Positions 61,109 to 64,000 of a DNA stretch of 64,000 nt are shown piece by piece. The position numbers were made by a program, and so were the translations under genes. Under the pieces are notes generated by a model. It searched no databases. It was not told the origin of the DNA and saw only the letters and a list, made by a program, of their open reading frames with translations. The stretch is from Candidatus Segatella intestinihominis (GTDB taxonomy: Bacteria; Bacteroidota; Bacteroidia; Bacteroidales; Bacteroidaceae). Where the stretch lies: NCBI GenBank assembly GCA_900548535.1, contig URLG01000002.1, positions 50,738-114,737 on the forward strand. Reading direction: 5' to 3'. Numbering within the stretch: position 1 is the first letter of the stretch; every line of letters begins with the position of its first letter.

Positions 61109-61495
61109 TTAACGCTTGCTGAACTGGAAGCGACGACGAGCCTTTGGCTGACCTGGCTTCTTACGCTCTACAGCACGTGAGTCACGTGTCATGAAGCCTG
61201 CATCCTTCAATGCCTTCTTATCCTCAGCGTCGATCTTAACGAGAGCGCGAGCGATAGCGAGGCGGAGAGCCTGGCTCTGACCGGTGAAGCCACCACCGTC
61301 GAGGTTTGCCTTAATGTCATACTTACCCTCAGCCTCGAGCAACTGCAATGGCTGCTTTACTACATAGCGAAGGATTGCTGATGGGAAATATGTCTCAATA
61401 TCTTTCTTGTTGATTGTGATCTTACCTGTACCCTCTGTGAGGTATACACGAGCTACAGCGCTCTTACGGCGACCAATTGCATTAATTACTTCCAT
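61109..61495 (-). CDS. rpsI: 30S ribosomal protein S9
   Basis: A 128-residue protein. INAIGRRKSAVARVYLTEGT at the start, GGGFTGQSQALRLAIARALV in the middle and the basic KARRRFQFSKR tail, which reaches the P site, are typical. Located 10 bp after rplM in the conserved rplM-rpsI pair. Confidence 0.97.
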   Translation of the reverse strand: MEVINAIGRRKSAVARVYLTEGTGKITINKKDIETYFPSAILRYVVKQPLQLLEAEGKYDIKANLDGGGFTGQSQALRLAIARALVKIDAEDKKALKDAGFMTRDSRAVERKKPGQPKARRRFQFSKR

Positions 61496-61505
61496 TCTAC
61501 CTTAA

Positions 61506-61967
61506 TTATTTATACTGGTTAATATCAATTGCCTTTGGCTTCTGAGCCTCATGCTTGTGCTCTGTGCCATCGTAAATGAAGAGGTTGTCCATCAAAGAAC
61601 GACCGAGAGGGCCCTTTGGCAACATACCCTTGATAGCGTGACGAAGGATCTTGTCCATACCGTCTGGGCGCTTGCGCAACTCTGCTGGAGTGTTAAAACG
61701 CTGACCACCAGGATAACCAGTGTAACGTGTGTAAACCTTATCAGTCTCCTTCTTACCAGAGAAAACCACCTTAGCGGCATTGATAATGATTACGTTGTCA
61801 CCACAATCTACGTGTGGAGTGAAAGTTGGCTTGTACTTTCCGCGGAGCAACTTAGCAACCTTAGAGCAGAGACGACCAACAACCTGATCGGTAGCGTCGA
61901 TAACGACCCACTCCTTCTTAGCTGTTTCCTTGTTTACGGAAATAGTCTTGTAACTTAATGTGTCCAT
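61506..61967 (-). CDS. rplM: 50S ribosomal protein L13
   Basis: A 153-residue protein. WVVIDATDQVVGRLCSKVAK and LRGKYKPTFTPHVDCGDNVI are diagnostic, as is KGMLPKGPLGRSLMDNL. First gene of the rplM-rpsI pair, with a leader of about 150 nt. Confidence 0.97.
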   Translation of the reverse strand: MDTLSYKTISVNKETAKKEWVVIDATDQVVGRLCSKVAKLLRGKYKPTFTPHVDCGDNVIIINAAKVVFSGKKETDKVYTRYTGYPGGQRFNTPAELRKRPDGMDKILRHAIKGMLPKGPLGRSLMDNLFIYDGTEHKHEAQKPKAIDINQYK

Positions 61968-62115
61968 TTTAAAATTTTAATTTACTACTAAAAAACGTTT
62001 TAATCTTTTTTACTCACTATTTAGATAGGTGATTCACTAACCACATACCCCGGCCACAGGACATGCTATTAACACACCATATCTTGGGGACTCTAAGTGT
62101 ATCCCCGAAATAATC
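61968..62115 (-). promoter_or_regulatory. Probable L13 leader RNA
   Basis: Between the -7 box at 62122 and the rplM ATG lies about 148 nt that can fold: GGGGA/TCCCC around an 11-base loop (62088-62110 region) and a CATGtCC/GGgGTATG stem further on. Bacteroidota rplM genes are known to have autoregulatory leaders; I infer one here from position and folding only. Confidence 0.4.
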
Positions 62116-62165
62116 GGACTGCAAAATTACACATTTTTATTTGATTATGTGTAACTTGCAGTCCG
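62115..62165 (-). terminator. Long hairpin ending glnN, overlapping the rplM promoter
   Basis: CGGACTGCAA (62115-62124) and TTACACA (62127-62133) pair with TGTGTAA (62148-62154) and TTGCAGTCCG (62156-62165). The rplM -7 box TAATTTTG (minus strand, 62122-62129) lies within one arm. The hairpin likely terminates glnN. Confidence 0.7.
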
Positions 62166-62243
62166 ACGAACTAATATTTTACGAATATTTAACTTAATTT
62201 ACAGTTTCAAGTGCCAAACCTACTAGGAAGCACTACTGTTTCC

Positions 62244-64000
62244 TTATCGAATGAAGAGAAGCTCACGATACTTTGGCAAAGTCCAAAGCTCATCGGCTAC
62301 GAGAAGTTCGAGCTTGTCTATCTGATAACGGATTTCCTCCATCTTTGGAGCTACCGTGTCATGATAAGCTACTGCCTTCTCGCGCTCGCTCTCTATCTTG
62401 TTGGCTACCTTGCGGGCATCTACCAATGCCTCTACGCCACGCTCTATTGCCTCGGTGCGCTCGGCTATCTCACGGATAATCTTCACGTTGCGGGCGGTCA
62501 GTTTCTTGCCTTCCTCGCCACCGAAGATGTGAATCATACCCTCTACGTTCTTTGCCAGACGGCTCTGATAGTGGGTTGCCACTGGGATGATGTGGTTCAT
62601 GCTCAGGTCGCCCATCACACGAGCCTCAATCTGAATCTTCTTGGTATAAGTCTCCCACTTCACCTCGTTACGCGCCTTCAACTCGCTCTCGCTCATCACG
62701 TTGGTCTTGGCAAACATCTCGATGCTCTCCTTGTCCAGATAACGGTCGAAGACCACTGGGCAGGATGCCTCGCAATCCAAGCCACGTTTCTGGGCCTCTT
62801 CCTTCCACTCATCAGAATAGCCATTGCCATCGAAGCGGATAGGCTTGCAAGTTTTAATGTCCTCACGAACCACATCGATGATAGCCGATGTCTGGTCCTC
62901 GCCCTTGGCAATCAAGGCATCTACACGAGTCTTGAAGTCTTCGAGAGCCTCAGCTACGGCAGCATTCAATACGATGAGAGAAGATGCACAGTTGGCCTCT
63001 GAACCTACGGCACGGAACTCGAAACGGTTGCCGGTGAAGGCGAATGGAGAGGTACGATTTCGGTCGGTGTTATCTATCATCAGCTCAGGAATCTCAGGGA
63101 TATCCAGCTCCATACCCTTCTTGCCAGCCAGAGCAAAGAGTTCTTCCTTATCTGCCTTCTCGATATGGTCGAGCAGGTCGGTGAGCTGCTTGCCCAGGAA
63201 TGAAGAGATGATGGCTGGAGGCGCCTCGTTGGCTCCGAGTCGGTGCGCATTGGTAGCACTCATGATAGATGCCTTCAGCAGTCCGTTGTGCTTGTAAACA
63301 CCCATCAAGGTCTCTACGATGAAAACTACGAAGCGAAGGTTATCCTCAGGTGTCTTGCCTGCAGCATGGAGCAATACACCAGTATCGGTGCAAAGGCTCC
63401 AGTTGTTGTGCTTGCCCGAACCATTCACACCGGCAAATGGTTTTTCGTGAAGCAAGACACGGAAACTATGCTTATGAGCCACACGCTTCATCAGGCTCAT
63501 CAAGAGCATGTTATGATCTACGGCAAGGTTGCATTCCTCATAGATTGGAGCCAGCTCAAACTGGTTAGGAGCCACCTCGTTATGGCGGGTCTTGCAAGGA
63601 ATACCAAGCTCCAAGGCCTGAATTTCAAGGTCCTTCATAAATGCCTGCACACGCTCAGGGATGGTACCGAAGTAGTGGTCGTCCATCTGCTGGTTCTTGG
63701 CAGAGTCATGTCCCATCAGGGTTCTGCCGGTAAGCATCAGGTCAGGACGAGCAGAGTAAAGGCTCTCATCCACGAGAAAGTATTCCTGCTCCCAGCCCAG
63801 GTTGGTCTGCACCTTCTTCACATTAGGATAGAAGTAGTGGCACACATCGGTAGCTGCCTCGCTCAGCGTATGGAGCGAACGGAGCAGAGGAGCCTTGTAA
63901 TCCAAAGCTTCTCCCGTGTAAGAGATAAAGATGGTAGGGATGCAAAGGGTATCGTCGATGATGAACACAGGCGATGTAGGATCCCATGCAGAATAGCCAC
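62244..64000 (-). CDS. glnN: Glutamine synthetase type III (5' end outside the window)
   Basis: The visible 585 residues are the C-terminal part of a type III glutamine synthetase, the large (about 730-residue) form found in Bacteroides and relatives. The frame is open to the window edge and reads YSAWDPTSPVFIIDDTLCIP, a family block. LGWEQEYFLVDESLY, GIPCKTRHNEVAPNQFELAP, VNGSGKHNNWSL and NRTSPFAFTGNRFEFRAVGS carry glutamate, ammonium and ATP site residues. The C-terminal helical region is typical of this type. It makes glutamine from glutamate and ammonia. The hairpin at 62115 follows. Confidence 0.95.
   Translation of the reverse strand, partial: GYSAWDPTSPVFIIDDTLCIPTIFISYTGEALDYKAPLLRSLHTLSEAATDVCHYFYPNVKKVQTNLGWEQEYFLVDESLYSARPDLMLTGRTLMGHDSAKNQQMDDHYFGTIPERVQAFMKDLEIQALELGIPCKTRHNEVAPNQFELAPIYEECNLAVDHNMLLMSLMKRVAHKHSFRVLLHEKPFAGVNGSGKHNNWSLCTDTGVLLHAAGKTPEDNLRFVVFIVETLMGVYKHNGLLKASIMSATNAHRLGANEAPPAIISSFLGKQLTDLLDHIEKADKEELFALAGKKGMELDIPEIPELMIDNTDRNRTSPFAFTGNRFEFRAVGSEANCASSLIVLNAAVAEALEDFKTRVDALIAKGEDQTSAIIDVVREDIKTCKPIRFDGNGYSDEWKEEAQKRGLDCEASCPVVFDRYLDKESIEMFAKTNVMSESELKARNEVKWETYTKKIQIEARVMGDLSMNHIIPVATHYQSRLAKNVEGMIHIFGGEEGKKLTARNVKIIREIAERTEAIERGVEALVDARKVANKIESEREKAVAYHDTVAPKMEEIRYQIDKLELLVADELWTLPKYRELLFIR

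Overview
The window is chromosomal DNA from a Bacteroidota bacterium of the Prevotellaceae type, most likely Prevotella/Segatella. The main signs are promoters of the TTTG-N19-21-TAnnTTTG class, type IX secretion genes porU and porV, a type III glutamine synthetase, PEGA, BACON, WG-repeat and SUMF1-like lipoproteins, and a UbiA/GtrA glycan locus. The species name is an inference. No rRNA, tRNA, CRISPR array, transposase or integrase is visible.

Region by region: 1-0.6 kb holds the 3' end of a secreted starch-binding protein. 0.8-15 kb is housekeeping: nadK; a DJ-1 family gene and ispD; an M23/LysM cell-wall peptidase; a long minus-strand cluster tsaB-DUF4290-murA-rimM-dxr-rseP-recG plus a small unknown gene; and plus-strand yicC-gmk-nadD. 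15-32.6 kb is a surface-glycan locus with a phosphoethanolamine transferase/sulfatase-like enzyme, three acyltransferase-3 proteins, a decaprenyl-phosphate phosphoribosyltransferase-like UbiA protein with a HAD phosphatase, GtrA, two paralogous multi-span membrane proteins, four glycosyltransferases or related enzymes, LicD, an SDR with an IspD-like cytidylyltransferase, and a Wzx-type flippase. 32.9-38.9 kb carries a short ThiE-like protein, a sigma54-type response regulator, a small secreted protein behind a repeat-rich regulatory region, a hybrid histidine kinase and an outer-membrane barrel protein.

39.3-49.4 kb is a six-gene minus-strand operon in which every product has a signal peptide or lipobox (PEGA/beta-barrel, BACON lipoprotein, SUMF1-like lipoprotein, two LPP20-like proteins, WG-repeat lipoprotein). 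I cannot assign it to a described system. 49.4-50.7 kb has no intact gene but is full of structure: two convergent hairpins that share a loop core but not their stems, an inverted repeat with arms of about 165 bp made of TGATAGC words, a four-hairpin mosaic, and a perfect promoter leading into a 15-codon remnant resembling the start of an AAA ATPase. 50.7-52.8 kb has two more glycosyltransferases, followed by a candidate small RNA. 53.1-59.0 kb is the FAH-porU-porV-ispF operon. 59.2-62.0 kb has rpsB-tsf and rplM-rpsI. The window ends inside glnN.

Working links: porU/porV would export proteins such as the first one, whose C-terminus looks like a type IX sorting signal. ispD, dxr and ispF belong to the MEP isoprenoid pathway, which supplies the polyprenyl carriers needed by the glycan locus. 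A recurring feature is period-7 tandem repeats between co-directional genes (at least six loci with different words).
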